64,000 nucleotides of DNA from Prochlorococcus sp. MIT 0701 (GTDB lineage: Bacteria; Cyanobacteriota; Cyanobacteriia; PCC-6307; Cyanobiaceae): contig NZ_JNBA01000027.1 in assembly GCF_000760295.1 (NCBI RefSeq), positions 1 through 64,000 of the forward strand, written 5' to 3'. The notes below the pieces were generated by a model. The model was not told the DNA's origin, did not search any database, and was given only the letters and a program-made list of their open reading frames with translations. A program made the position numbers and the translations under genes. Of this stretch, positions 27,325-36,642 are shown in pieces; positions within the stretch are counted from its first letter, which is position 1; each line of letters begins with the position of its first letter.

Positions 27325-28711
27325 GGTGTTGCTCGGCAAGGTCGGCCAACTGTGCTGTCCAGAACTCCACAGCAGCAGAATCCGCCGCTTCAATCATCAC
27401 CCTTAACAACGGCTCCGTTCCACTCGCCCTTACCAAGACTCTGCCGTCTTCACCCATGGCTGCTTCTGCCGCCAAGACCGCCTCCTGCAGAGGCTCACAA
27501 TGCTGCCAACCCATACGTCGTTCCAAATCAGGAACGCGCACATTGACCAACTTTTGTGGGAACGCCTGGAAACTCTGATCCAACCACTCAGCAAGACTCA
27601 GCCCCCTGCCATGACAGAGGGTGGCAAGCTGCAAAGCAGTGAGCACACCATCACCACAAAGGCCATGAGCTGCTGAAAGGATATGGCCAGACTGTTCACC
27701 ACCTAAAGCCGCATTGCTCTCCACCATGGCGGCATAGACATGCTGATCACCTACCGGCGTGCGTTCAAGAATCCCACCTCTTTGCTGCCAAGCCCTCTCA
27801 AATCCGAGATTCGACATCACCGTGGCCACAAGCCTTTGTTGAGGTAAAGCCTGCTGATCCTGAAGGTCTGATCCCCAGAGGTAGAGCACATGGTCACCAT
27901 CGACGACGCGACCCTCTCCATCCAAAGCCAGCATCCGATCAGCATCCCCATCAAAGGCAAAGCCCATGATCGCGCCGCGCTCAATCACAGCTCGACGCAA
28001 CGGATCGAGCTGGGTAGAACCACAACCGACATTGATGCGTCTTCCATCCGGTTCACCATGCAACACAGTGAGATCAGCCCCAAGGGCCGCAAACACCTCA
28101 GCACCACAGGCTGTTGCCGCTCCCCAGCAGAGATCAAGCACAATTGGCACTCCATCCAGGCGTTGATGCAGCACTGAGGCAAGCAGGGCATCGCGATAGT
28201 GGCTAAGAAGCTCGTCGCGCTGATAAGCAGGGCCGCAACTCGTGATCGTTGGTCGACCTTTGTCACCAATGGCCTCGCCGCGAAGGCCCGCTTCGATGAG
28301 AGCCTGCTTTGCTGGGCTGAGTTTGGCACCATCGGCCCCAAACACCTTGATGCCATTGTCTTCAGGTGGGTTATGACTTGCTGAAACCATCAAACCGCCT
28401 GCAGCGCCAAGCTTGCGAATTAATCCAGGCACAGCTGGAGTGGGACATAGGCCCAAGGTCCACACTTCCCGACCTGCAGCGGTTAAACCAGCCGTCAATG
28501 CCGAAGCCACCATGGCCCCACTGCTGCGGGAATCCATCCCAATCAACACCGGGCCTTGTTCAGGCAACACCTGACCACACCAGTAGCCCACCTGCAAAAT
28601 GAACGCAGGCGTCAGCAACGTTCCGACCCGACCGCGAATGCCATCTGTGCCGAAGCTGGCCTGGGCCGTCCCGAGGGGAACACCTAAGGGGTCAAGAGCA
28701 GCAAAGACCAT
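27311..28711 (-). CDS. glmM: Phosphoglucosamine mutase
   Basis: A 466-residue alpha-D-phosphohexomutase that interconverts glucosamine-6-P and glucosamine-1-P for UDP-GlcNAc synthesis. It begins with the FGTDGIRG motif, has the phosphoserine loop VSASHNPPEDNGIKVFG, the magnesium loop FAFDGDADRML, the sugar-specificity loop LGGEQSGH, and the phosphate-binding RASGTEPLLRVMIE. Its 3' end overlaps the convergent kinase gene by 14 bp. Confidence 0.96.
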   Translation of the reverse strand: MVFAALDPLGVPLGTAQASFGTDGIRGRVGTLLTPAFILQVGYWCGQVLPEQGPVLIGMDSRSSGAMVASALTAGLTAAGREVWTLGLCPTPAVPGLIRKLGAAGGLMVSASHNPPEDNGIKVFGADGAKLSPAKQALIEAGLRGEAIGDKGRPTITSCGPAYQRDELLSHYRDALLASVLHQRLDGVPIVLDLCWGAATACGAEVFAALGADLTVLHGEPDGRRINVGCGSTQLDPLRRAVIERGAIMGFAFDGDADRMLALDGEGRVVDGDHVLYLWGSDLQDQQALPQQRLVATVMSNLGFERAWQQRGGILERTPVGDQHVYAAMVESNAALGGEQSGHILSAAHGLCGDGVLTALQLATLCHGRGLSLAEWLDQSFQAFPQKLVNVRVPDLERRMGWQHCEPLQEAVLAAEAAMGEDGRVLVRASGTEPLLRVMIEAADSAAVEFWTAQLADLAEQHLNRG

Positions 28712-29045
28712 CAGGCCTCAAAAGTGGACTGAAGGTTAAAGGGCATGAGCCTGAGACTCAATCGAGAGGGGACATGATCGAAGACAGTCTCAACGCCAAA
28801 AGGATGGGGGGCCGAGAGCAAAGTGACGAGCTCAGGCACACTTCAAACCACAACCAAAGCCACAATCCATCAAGGCCGCAACTGCATTGGCCAAAGCCAG
28901 CGCAATCCCCCAACGAATAATGTCGCTTCCGCAACGGGTGCACACTCAGAGCGCTGAGCCTGAGCAAACCGAATAAATCCTTGCGAAGACTGGATCACAC
29001 ATCTGGACTTCATCGCCACAGAATGCCAACAGTTTCTGCTCTGGC
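28712..29045. other. Intergenic region between glmM and slt
   Basis: About 330 bp without a convincing coding frame; the Trp/Cys/Ser-rich minus-strand frame here has no protein-like character. The region should carry the divergent promoters for glmM and slt. Confidence 0.5.
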
Positions 29046-31079
29046 GTGATCGCGAACCCCTTTCGCGGATTCCCTCTACTCGGAGGTACAGCCCTACTCA
29101 GCTTGGCGGCAAGCTTCGCTGGGCAAGCCCTTTTAAAACCACAGCTGAAGCGACTTACTCCCAGAATGTCGCAAACCGAGCTCTGGCAGGCCTATCGCTG
29201 GTCAATCGATCCCCAGCAACGCCGAGATGCCTCATTGCTGCTCGTGAGCAAGACAAAAGGATCAACCCTGAGGCATCAGAGGTTGTTGGCCGGCCAAGGC
29301 TGGGGGAACAGCCCATTAGCAGCCGTTGCCCTCAAACTGCAAGCCCAAACAGCCGAGCGTCTTGGGGAAAAATCAAAGGCCAATCATCTTTGGGAAAGCC
29401 TGCTGAAACGTTTTCCAAACACGACGACGGCGGCTGATGCGTATTACAGCCTCGGGCGCCATAACCCTGAACTGCGACAGCAACTACTCCAGCAACATCC
29501 CGCTCATCCAGCAGCACTAGCCAGCGCCATTGAATTGGATGCCAGCAACAGTCGCCATCAAAGAGCCATTCACCTCACGCGTTGGGGGGTCTTCTGGCCT
29601 GGTGCCGCAGAAGTCCTACGCAGCGCCTGCAGCCCTCCGGCAAGGAACGGACATTCAAACCAAGAACGACAAGAACTGGCCCTTGGTCTGGCACAACTAG
29701 GCGACGGCAGAACAGCCCTGAGCTGCCTAAAAGAACAACCCCCTGATCCTGCAACAGCCCTAGCCATTGGCCAGACACTGCTACGAGGCAATAAGGAGGA
29801 ACAACTCGAGGGCGAATCTCTGCTCTTGAAGCTGGCTCAAGACCATCCAGAGGCTGCTGAAAGCCTTAAAGCGGTGAGTCTCCTCAGTGAACCTCTTAAT
29901 CCGAAGGCGACTCTGCTGGAGTCCTTGCCGCCTGCCCTTGCTGATCGTTCCCCCAGCGTGGCGGCAGCCCGCGTACGCCTCGAAAATGGGATCCAAGCGG
30001 ACGATGTGTTTCAACGCTGGCCTGATAGTCCTGCTAGCTGGCAACTGCAATGGGATCTGAGCCGAGAAGCTCTGCTGAAAGAGGAATGGAACAAGGCCCA
30101 ATCGATTCTCAAAAGCATCCCAACCCAAAAATTGCCGGAGCCTCTCGCCGCTAGGCAACAGTTCTGGATCGGATTCACTGCCTCCAAGCAGGGCAGCAAT
30201 CGAGAGGCTACCCAGATCTGGGAAAAGCTCCTCCGATCCCATCCCAATGGTTACTACACCTGGCGCGCCCAGGCACGCCTTGGTCGAGCTGATCTTCCTG
30301 CACTGCAAGGGCAACCCGTATCAATTTCGAACCCTGAGCTCCCATCCTGGAGCCCACTAGTCAGTGGAGAAAAGCTTGTAGACGAACTCTGGCGACTTGG
30401 TCTCGCAATGGAGGCCTGGGAAACGTGGCGGACTCTGAGGGTTGAAGCCGATCGCGCACAACATGATCCGAACACCAGGATGGTGGAAGGGCGGCTCAGG
30501 ATGGCCGTCGGCGATGACTGGATGGGGCTAAGTCAGCTCTGGCGAACAAGCCTGCGACTCGTAGGAGAGGACTGCCAAACACGCCAACTGCTCCATCACA
30601 GCCAACATCCATATCGCTTTTGGCCTGAGATCAAGAAAGCGAGTCACCGCAGTGACGTCCGAGCTGAACTATTGCTGGCCATAGCAAAGCAAGAATCACG
30701 CTTCTCGCCAGGCGTGGAGTCTCCAGTAGGCGCAATAGGGCTGATGCAACTGATGCCGGAAACAGCGGCAGAACTCAGCGATAGCCCTCTGAACAAGCAA
30801 GTGCTGGCAACGCCTGAAACCAATATTGACCTTGGGGCGCGTTACCTAGCAATGCTGCTGAAGCATTGGCAAGGCAATCCATGGCTGACAGTGGGCAGTT
30901 ACAACGCCGGGCCCGCTGCAGTAGCCGACTGGCTAACCCCAGAACTGGCTGCGGACCCTGAGCTCTGGGTGGAACGAATCCCTTACCCAGAGACACGCCT
31001 GTATACAAAAAAGGTTCTCGGCAACCTCTGGAGCTATTTAGGCCTATCCACCAAAAAGCTCTGCGAGACTGGGATGTAA
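29046..31079 (+). CDS. slt: Soluble lytic murein transglycosylase
   Basis: A 677-residue protein starting at GTG 29046 with a hydrophobic N-terminus (LLGGTALLSLAASFAGQALL) for export or anchoring. A long superhelical region with tetratricopeptide-like repeats (AVALKLQAQTAERLGEKSKA, TAADAYYSLGRH) fills residues 30-510. The C-terminal catalytic SLT domain has LLLAIAKQESRFSP with the catalytic Glu, GLMQLMPETA, and SYNAGP. It cuts peptidoglycan glycan strands with 1,6-anhydro product. Its 3' end overlaps a convergent membrane-protein gene by 36 bp. Confidence 0.93.
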   Translation: MIANPFRGFPLLGGTALLSLAASFAGQALLKPQLKRLTPRMSQTELWQAYRWSIDPQQRRDASLLLVSKTKGSTLRHQRLLAGQGWGNSPLAAVALKLQAQTAERLGEKSKANHLWESLLKRFPNTTTAADAYYSLGRHNPELRQQLLQQHPAHPAALASAIELDASNSRHQRAIHLTRWGVFWPGAAEVLRSACSPPARNGHSNQERQELALGLAQLGDGRTALSCLKEQPPDPATALAIGQTLLRGNKEEQLEGESLLLKLAQDHPEAAESLKAVSLLSEPLNPKATLLESLPPALADRSPSVAAARVRLENGIQADDVFQRWPDSPASWQLQWDLSREALLKEEWNKAQSILKSIPTQKLPEPLAARQQFWIGFTASKQGSNREATQIWEKLLRSHPNGYYTWRAQARLGRADLPALQGQPVSISNPELPSWSPLVSGEKLVDELWRLGLAMEAWETWRTLRVEADRAQHDPNTRMVEGRLRMAVGDDWMGLSQLWRTSLRLVGEDCQTRQLLHHSQHPYRFWPEIKKASHRSDVRAELLLAIAKQESRFSPGVESPVGAIGLMQLMPETAAELSDSPLNKQVLATPETNIDLGARYLAMLLKHWQGNPWLTVGSYNAGPAAVADWLTPELAADPELWVERIPYPETRLYTKKVLGNLWSYLGLSTKKLCETGM

Positions 31080-31553
31080 AGGCGTAGAGATCTGCTGGCC
31101 TATCCATATCCCGCCAAGCAAAATCAACCCCAGAGCAATCGCCATCACAACCGGTGGTGGAACCACACGAATGCGAGTGAGATCCAAGCGCGCAAGCAAT
31201 ACCGCAGAAGCAAGGATGAGAACATCCGCAAGCAGGCTCAGGTGCAGTAGGTACAGGCCAGCGGTGATCACCAACAACAAAACCACCACCAAACTGATTG
31301 CACGACTGGCAGCCATTAACAAGGAGACCTGACGCAAGATCAGATCCGGCATCGTGCAAATCACGACCAACACCATCGCCTGAAGGACCTCAACAATCCA
31401 GAAGAGCTCAACATCAAGGCCGAGGCTGTCTATCTGCTCAGACTGAAGCAGCGACCAATGGTTGCCCATAACGACCGCCACCCCAAAGAGCAACAGCAAC
31501 GAGGGGGCACGAAAGGGCAAAACGAGGAGACGCAGCATCAGCATCAACCTCAA
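31044..31553 (-). CDS. Integral membrane protein of unknown function
   Basis: A 169-residue very hydrophobic protein with four to five predicted helices (LLLLFGVAVVMGN, ELFWIVEVLQAMVLVVICTM, AISLVVVLLLVITAGLYLLHL, DVLILASAVLLA, VVMAIALGLILLGGIWIG). No charged catalytic motif stands out and no family is recognised. It converges on slt and diverges from the thioredoxin gene. Confidence 0.75.
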   Translation of the reverse strand: MRLMLMLRLLVLPFRAPSLLLLFGVAVVMGNHWSLLQSEQIDSLGLDVELFWIVEVLQAMVLVVICTMPDLILRQVSLLMAASRAISLVVVLLLVITAGLYLLHLSLLADVLILASAVLLARLDLTRIRVVPPPVVMAIALGLILLGGIWIGQQISTPLHPSLAELFGG

Positions 31554-31654
31554 CGAATGGTGAAAAGACGCTTCACTTCTGAACAGTTAGCCCATTGAAG
31601 CGAGCAACAACAACAAAACAGACCTGCCAAAGTGCATCGAGAATCTTGCCCATC

Positions 31655-32221
31655 ATGACCGGAAGTTCCCCCTCTTCCACTCTCGGCCAAGGCCAAAGGT
31701 TGTTACTGCTATTCACAGCATTGGGCTTAGCAGTCGTTCTTTTCCTGCTGCGGGGCGGCCTCAATGCTGAGGCTCCGCTCGAACAACTGGCACGACGCTC
31801 TCTCGACCCAGATGTCGCACTCAACAATGGTCGACCGACCGTGATCGAATTTTATGCCGATTGGTGTCAAGCCTGTCGTGAAATGGCCCCAGCCATGCTC
31901 ACAACAGAACGTGAAAGCGAAAACCAGCTCGACGTTGTGCTGGTGAACGTCGACAACCCCCGCTGGCAAGACCTTGTCGATCGCTACGACGTCAACGGCA
32001 TTCCCCAGCTGAACTTCTTCGATAACAAAGGCAAACTGCAGGGTCTCTCACTGGGGGCACGCACTCAAGAACAACTACAGCAATTAACTGACGCTCTGAT
32101 TCAAAACCAACCCCTACCCAAGTTCGCCGGTGTAGGCGCAATAAGCACCCTGAACGCATCACAAGAAAGAATAGAGAAGCAAAACGATTTAGAGACCATT
32201 GGGCCAATGAGCCATGGCTAA
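31655..32221 (+). CDS. Membrane-anchored thioredoxin-like protein (TxlA/HCF164 type)
   Basis: A 188-residue protein from the ATG at 31655. One N-terminal helix (LLLLFTALGLAVVLFLL) is followed by a thioredoxin domain with active site DWCQACREM, the cis-proline GIPQLNFFDNKG, and GARTQEQLQQL. The architecture matches thylakoid-anchored thioredoxins that deliver reducing power to the lumen for cytochrome b6f assembly. The frame is open 20 codons further upstream but lacks support. The C-terminal 30 residues are polar and AT-rich in sequence. Confidence 0.88.
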   Translation: MTGSSPSSTLGQGQRLLLLFTALGLAVVLFLLRGGLNAEAPLEQLARRSLDPDVALNNGRPTVIEFYADWCQACREMAPAMLTTERESENQLDVVLVNVDNPRWQDLVDRYDVNGIPQLNFFDNKGKLQGLSLGARTQEQLQQLTDALIQNQPLPKFAGVGAISTLNASQERIEKQNDLETIGPMSHG

Positions 32222-32526
32222 TACAAAAGTAGTTGATAAGCAAATATCGATAACATGATGAGCCATTGTATGAGCACTTGAGCCATCAGCTAATATAACT
32301 ATATCGCCTAAATAGATCAAGCAGAATATCAATATTCTCCGCCAACTAAGACTCTAATCGCATAAGGCTAGAACAAGATATCGCAAGCAGACTATCGACC
32401 ATAACGATAAAATAAATCAAGCTACAGTGAAGTATTCAAAGTACTTTCTTATTCTTCCTCAGTAGTTTTATGGCAAGTAAACTCTCTCCAATAGGCTGGA
32501 TGAATGACCACTGCTTCCGAACTGCC
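32222..32526. other. AT-rich non-coding stretch at the start of the accessory island
   Basis: About 300 bp of AT-rich sequence with frequent stops in all frames and no recognisable remnant. Base composition shifts here compared with the core genes to the left. Confidence 0.5.
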
Positions 32527-33147
32527 CTACCCCAGTTTCTCACTAGCGGCAATACTAATGTCATAAGAGATACTCCACCTTGCCAGCTTTCCTTCGTATA
32601 CAGTCACTGAATGCGGCAAACCAGCAGGAAAGATCACTAAGTCAAACGGCTGAGGTGATATTTTAGTAATCAATGCAGGGAATTCAATCGACTCAGAATC
32701 GATTTTAGGTATATTAGGAAGACTAGGCCTATCGACATGAAAGATTAGGTTGCCACCCGCATCATTAAAACATCTCAAGTAAAATACAGCAGCCAATACA
32801 GCATTAACATGCGCATGTCTCTTTATCGAACGGTCTTTTCTCGTTATAACAGGCCAAGACTTTTGATGAAACAAAGCCATTTGGCTGATATTATATCCTT
32901 GGTCTTGAAGATATCTAATTGAAAGCTTTTCAACTTCAATTATAAGTCAGTTAAATTGTTCTAGCTTATGCAAATGAGCCATGCCTCCATTTTGATCCCA
33001 AAACTATTTATTAGACTTATCGCTCCTATCTTGAAGATTTTGCATAAAGCCATTCATCTTCTTCAGCTCTGATTCAGGTGGCGAAAGAAGAGCCTTAGCG
33101 ATACTAAACCCAGGGACTGATAAGTATTCGAACTGAGGATCAATCAT
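32527..33147 (-). pseudogene. 2OG-Fe(II) oxygenase family gene with two nonsense codons
   Basis: Reading from an ATG at 33147, one frame covers 207 codons to the stop at 32527 but is broken by TAG at codon 48 (33004-33006) and TGA at codon 67 (32947-32949). The frame is otherwise maintained, so the mutations are recent. The intact distal part has RHAHVNAVLAAVFYL, AGGNLIFHV, FDLVIFPAGLPHSV and ARWSISYDI, the layout of the TIGR02466-like putative 2OG-Fe(II) oxygenases. Translation could restart at the ATG at 32880 for 117 residues, but the N-terminal third would be missing. Confidence 0.7.
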
Positions 33148-33417
33148 GGCTTACTAAAATGATGATCAATGATTTAAAACTTAAAAGCATTAGGCAAGGC
33201 GTAGAAGTATTGCTCATATCGATAAATCCTTAATCAATAGCCTTGATCACAACTAGGGTTAGACTAGATCATTCGGCTGGCATGACTGCAATTGTCAATA
33301 ATTTAGTACATGTTGTGCTCCTATGCAAAACAGCACAGCCACAAGCAGTCATACATAGCGCATTACATCTACAGTATAATTTTGATTCTACGATAAGGCT
33401 ATTGCCTCTTCAAGCTG

Positions 33418-33705
33418 ATGACAGGAATGAATAGCACCCCTGAATCATGCACTTACAAGCGCAATCCTAAAGCTATTTTCACTGATCTTGATGGCGAGAC
33501 AGCTTTATTTCAGTCCGAAACCTGTGACTACCTTATCCTTAACTCGACAGGTTCTGAAATCTGGCAACTACTTAAATCACCATTAACAGCAAATGAGATT
33601 TGCGATAAATTAACAGATGCCTATGAGGTTGATCCTGCAAATTGTAGAAGTGAAGTTGATGCTTTCTTAAGCATCGCCATCGAGAAAGAAGTTATTCAAT
33701 CCTGA
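33418..33705 (+). CDS. PqqD-like peptide-binding protein
   Basis: A 95-residue protein with the PqqD fold pattern: early strands (AIFTDLDGETALFQSE), the LNSTGSEIWQLL helix, then PLTANEICDKLTDAYEVDP and a C-terminal helix with a final VI strand. PqqD-like domains bind leader peptides in many ribosomal-peptide pathways (RiPP recognition elements) and also occur with HPr-kinase-like proteins. The start may be ATG 33418 or 33427. No obvious precursor peptide lies beside it. Confidence 0.82.
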   Translation: MTGMNSTPESCTYKRNPKAIFTDLDGETALFQSETCDYLILNSTGSEIWQLLKSPLTANEICDKLTDAYEVDPANCRSEVDAFLSIAIEKEVIQS

Positions 33706-33939
33706 CATCATTCAATTTACATTATCAAGGATTATTGAGTTGGCAGCCTTCATCTAAGCCATTGCAAGCGTGACATCTTACGATCACAAAACCGATACTA
33801 GTGCTTTGCCCCCTATTCAGGAAGCACAAAGTGCCGCACATTCACATCTATACAATCAATCGCGATGCCAGTAAATCTTATCTCCTGACAGTTTATAGTT
33901 ATGTACATCTCTCAAAATGCATACAGCTTAGTATTGGGC

Positions 33940-34482
33940 TTACAATACATAGGTCGTTTTCAAAGGCAGGCACCAAACCTCAAAACCGTCATCATCTATA
34001 CCCAACATTCGGAATCCTAACTTTATAAAGTATTTACGAATGAAAGAATTCTTCAATCTGGGGTTTATATTTTTGCTGATCAGATAACTGCAACGATGAT
34101 CACGATCAACTGAAGCAGCAAGAAAGTTATCCACAAAATTCTGGCACATACGATTCGCCAGCCTTGCAGAACGGCAGCTCTTAACTATATACATTCGATA
34201 AATATAAGCATGGCTGCCTAGGTTCTTTGATCCGTCTAACCGTCGCAATAATACGAAAGCAATACCTACTATTAATCCTGACGCATCTCTAGCAATTACG
34301 GCAGGCTGACGACGTGGAGCACCCCTTTTTTTTTCACCAGTCTTTGAACTTTTATCTACAATGCCCCCCCCCCTTATCTCCTGTTGAATTGAAGCCTGAT
34401 GCTTTTGCCAAAAAGTCGATAACTCTTCAAATAGTTGTGCACTGGCTCTGCCAAATACAAACTCAACCTCACAATCAGCCAT
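33940..34482 (-). CDS. GNAT-family acetyltransferase-like protein
   Basis: A 180-residue protein from the ATG at 34482, which overlaps the sulfotransferase stop by 8 bp. It has GNAT-like layout: helix around AQLFEELSTFWQ, strands AVIARDASGLIVGIAFVLLRR, YIYRMYIVKSCRSARLANRM where the CoA-binding loop would be, and a C-terminal IKLGFRMLGIDDDGFEVW strand. The usual Q/RxxGxG/A loop is not clear, so activity is uncertain. The coding strand carries ten consecutive G (34364-34373) and nine consecutive A, making it prone to slippage. Confidence 0.7.
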   Translation of the reverse strand: MADCEVEFVFGRASAQLFEELSTFWQKHQASIQQEIRGGGIVDKSSKTGEKKRGAPRRQPAVIARDASGLIVGIAFVLLRRLDGSKNLGSHAYIYRMYIVKSCRSARLANRMCQNFVDNFLAASVDRDHRCSYLISKNINPRLKNSFIRKYFIKLGFRMLGIDDDGFEVWCLPLKTTYVL

Positions 34483-35359
34483 CCTGTGGCCCTCTGTAAT
34501 CAAAACGTTTCATCACCACATCTAAGCTACTGGCAAGTTTTTGACGTTGTTCAAAGCTTAGCTTTTCTGCGCCTTCACCCGTTCTTCCTGAGCGAAAAAA
34601 ACGCTCACATCCTTCCGGTTTTTCCGAAAAACCTCCTACTTGATCCTCTAGCTTTTTGAGCCGATCAATCGACGTATTTTCCAAGGCCTGGTTCACCAAC
34701 TCCGGCTGATTAGGCAAGTCAAGAAACTTAGCCAACTCCAAAAAAGTCTCAGAGCCTTTGGCCAGCATATCTTCATAGCGCATTACCAACACGGGAATCT
34801 GCTGTTGATCCACCCACGAAATCACATGCTGCCCCCAACGCCCCATGTACTGTCGAACTTGATGGCCGCCATGTCGATCCGTCATCACTAACCCAGCCAT
34901 CGGATCAAGCAGAAACTCTACGCATCTGGCCAGATCCCATGAGAAGAAATGGCTTAAGGAAACGGCCACATCCTCAGGGTGGCGCATGATATAAACAACA
35001 CCTTTGCAACCTGATGTACTCACCACAGGCCTGCCCATCGAGTCTGGGGAGCGGAAGGCATCATGCACCTTATGAAAGCGCTCGCCTTCGGCAAACAACC
35101 AAGCCTTTTCACCCGCTCTCCCCCGAAGAGGATCCAGCTCAGCAAAACTAAGGTCGCAAGTATTGATGCCCAACTGGTCATCTAGCCAATGACGGGAAGA
35201 CGCAATCGAGCCGGTTTCAACATCTTGATTGAGATTGAGCTCCCCCTCTGCATCCTCTTCCGAAAGACGCAGCAACTCAGTAATGAATACCCGGCACCAT
35301 GTATTTCCTGATTTCGGATACGACGCCAGATACCAATAACCGTTGTCTTGATCAGTCAT
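34475..35359 (-). CDS. PAPS-dependent sulfotransferase
   Basis: A 294-residue enzyme from the ATG at 35359. The 5'-phosphosulfate loop YPKSGNTWCRVF sits at the N-terminus and the 3'-phosphate region VVYIMRHPEDVAVSLSHFF is in the middle; a YEDM and RKLxxQVGGF/SEKPEGCERFFRSGRTGEG acceptor/C-terminal region follows. Architecture is that of the cytosolic sulfotransferase family. The ATG overlaps the stop codon of the HPr-kinase-like gene and its own stop overlaps the GNAT start, so the three are coupled. The acceptor cannot be predicted. Sat at 3-4 kb is part of the pathway supplying its donor. Confidence 0.9.
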   Translation of the reverse strand: MTDQDNGYWYLASYPKSGNTWCRVFITELLRLSEEDAEGELNLNQDVETGSIASSRHWLDDQLGINTCDLSFAELDPLRGRAGEKAWLFAEGERFHKVHDAFRSPDSMGRPVVSTSGCKGVVYIMRHPEDVAVSLSHFFSWDLARCVEFLLDPMAGLVMTDRHGGHQVRQYMGRWGQHVISWVDQQQIPVLVMRYEDMLAKGSETFLELAKFLDLPNQPELVNQALENTSIDRLKKLEDQVGGFSEKPEGCERFFRSGRTGEGAEKLSFEQRQKLASSLDVVMKRFDYRGPQDG

Positions 35360-36387
35360 CACTCCTCCTCTGGGGATTCTGCCTGGCTCTGCTTAGGTGC
35401 CAGTGAAACTGGATCTTCAAGGCTCTTATCCTTCAGCACTTTCTTCATCAGCTTCACACCATCCGGAAGTGCTAGACGATGCACTTCCACGCGCTTGACT
35501 AACGCTGCAGCTTGAATGAACAACTGCTGTTCCTTGCCCATACCACGATAAAAGCGGGGCTGAAAAGCCTGGTTACGCAGCTGCAGCAAGGCAACTTGCT
35601 GCCTGATTACTTGCCAGGCACAGATCGCATCAGGATCATCGGCACCCTCTTCCTTGTCTTTGACCTCTTCCTTGTTCTTGTCTTTTTGTTCTCGACGGTT
35701 GAGTCCGTAGATCACCGCCAACGGCATTGGCTCAGAAACCACAGACAGGTCCGGAGGCAAGATTGCGTAACGCTTCAATGCCTTACGTACCAAAGGTAAC
35801 TGCTGCCAATCGAGCATCAACTCCTCTGCCGCGTCATACCACAACTTGAGCTGCTGCATTCCTGGCAAGACCATCCCCTGCTCATCAATCACAGTGAGCT
35901 CACTACTCAACAATTGCCATCCCTGCTGGTGCAAACACCATGCCAAAGTCGATTTGCCAGAAGCCGGAGAACCCAACAACAGCAAAGCCTTTCCATCCTT
36001 AACCAAAGCTGTGCCATTTAGCACCAAAAAGCCACGCTGAATCAGTAAGGCACCAAGGGCACTGCTAACAAGAAAAGTACGCAAATCTCGATCACTAACG
36101 CTGTCATCCCATCTCTGCCAACTAATAAATCGACCTTCATGGGCACGAAACCAACCAATCCCCTCCAGTTCTAATCTCCAATCTGCCGGAATCATTTGCA
36201 AGCTAGGTGTACTGTGATCACTTGCGTTAATGGCAGGCCAGTCTTTCCTACTTGAGGCAGCGATGATGACCTGATCAGGACCCGCCTCAGCCTTCACTTC
36301 TGTACGCAACTCAGGCAGTTGAATATCACTAGATATCTGCAAGCCAAAAGCTGTGTAGAGATTTTTGTGGTAATTAGATTCACTCAT
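35359..36387 (-). CDS. HPr kinase/phosphorylase-like P-loop protein
   Basis: A 342-residue protein resembling the HprK-like kinases found in lasso-peptide and other natural-product clusters rather than carbon-control HprK. An N-terminal domain (1-120) is followed by LNGTALVKDGKALLLLG and the P-loop SPASGKSTLAW (about 140-150), then QLLSSELTVIDEQG, where related proteins usually have an SDD motif. A highly charged insert (EQKDKNKEEVKDKEEGADD, about 222-241) interrupts the C-terminal part. It is first in the overlapping trio with sulfotransferase and GNAT. Confidence 0.78.
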   Translation of the reverse strand: MSESNYHKNLYTAFGLQISSDIQLPELRTEVKAEAGPDQVIIAASSRKDWPAINASDHSTPSLQMIPADWRLELEGIGWFRAHEGRFISWQRWDDSVSDRDLRTFLVSSALGALLIQRGFLVLNGTALVKDGKALLLLGSPASGKSTLAWCLHQQGWQLLSSELTVIDEQGMVLPGMQQLKLWYDAAEELMLDWQQLPLVRKALKRYAILPPDLSVVSEPMPLAVIYGLNRREQKDKNKEEVKDKEEGADDPDAICAWQVIRQQVALLQLRNQAFQPRFYRGMGKEQQLFIQAAALVKRVEVHRLALPDGVKLMKKVLKDKSLEDPVSLAPKQSQAESPEEE

Positions 36388-36642
36388 TACCAGCCACGCA
36401 TAAAGGCATGGTGTCCTTTCTCATTAAAGCTAGCATCCAATCGATGATACGTTTTTCTAGCACTAAGCGAGCAGATCAAGCTCGATCGCGGGGAAGCCTT
36501 TTGGGCTTGTAAATACTAATAGAGAAATACCATTTGCTGATACTCGATTCAATATAAGTTATTCGTTACTACATCACTAGCGATCAATTTCTCATTTCTA
36601 AGCAATACCTCTATCACCTCAACTAATCTTACATAGACTATA

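Noticed and set aside
28758-28967. Minus-strand frame upstream of slt
   Set aside because: Composition (Trp, Cys, Ser and Leu runs) is not protein-like and no ribosome-binding site is visible.
33243-33434. Possible 63-residue peptide before the PqqD-like gene (considered as a RiPP precursor)
   Set aside because: No leader-like or core-like pattern, overlaps the PqqD start, and lacks a ribosome-binding site.
36388-36480. Short frame upstream of the HPr-kinase-like gene ending in HHAFMRGW, considered as a precursor peptide
   Set aside because: No suitable start codon except a TTG giving 17 residues, and no conserved Thr at the position expected before a lasso core.
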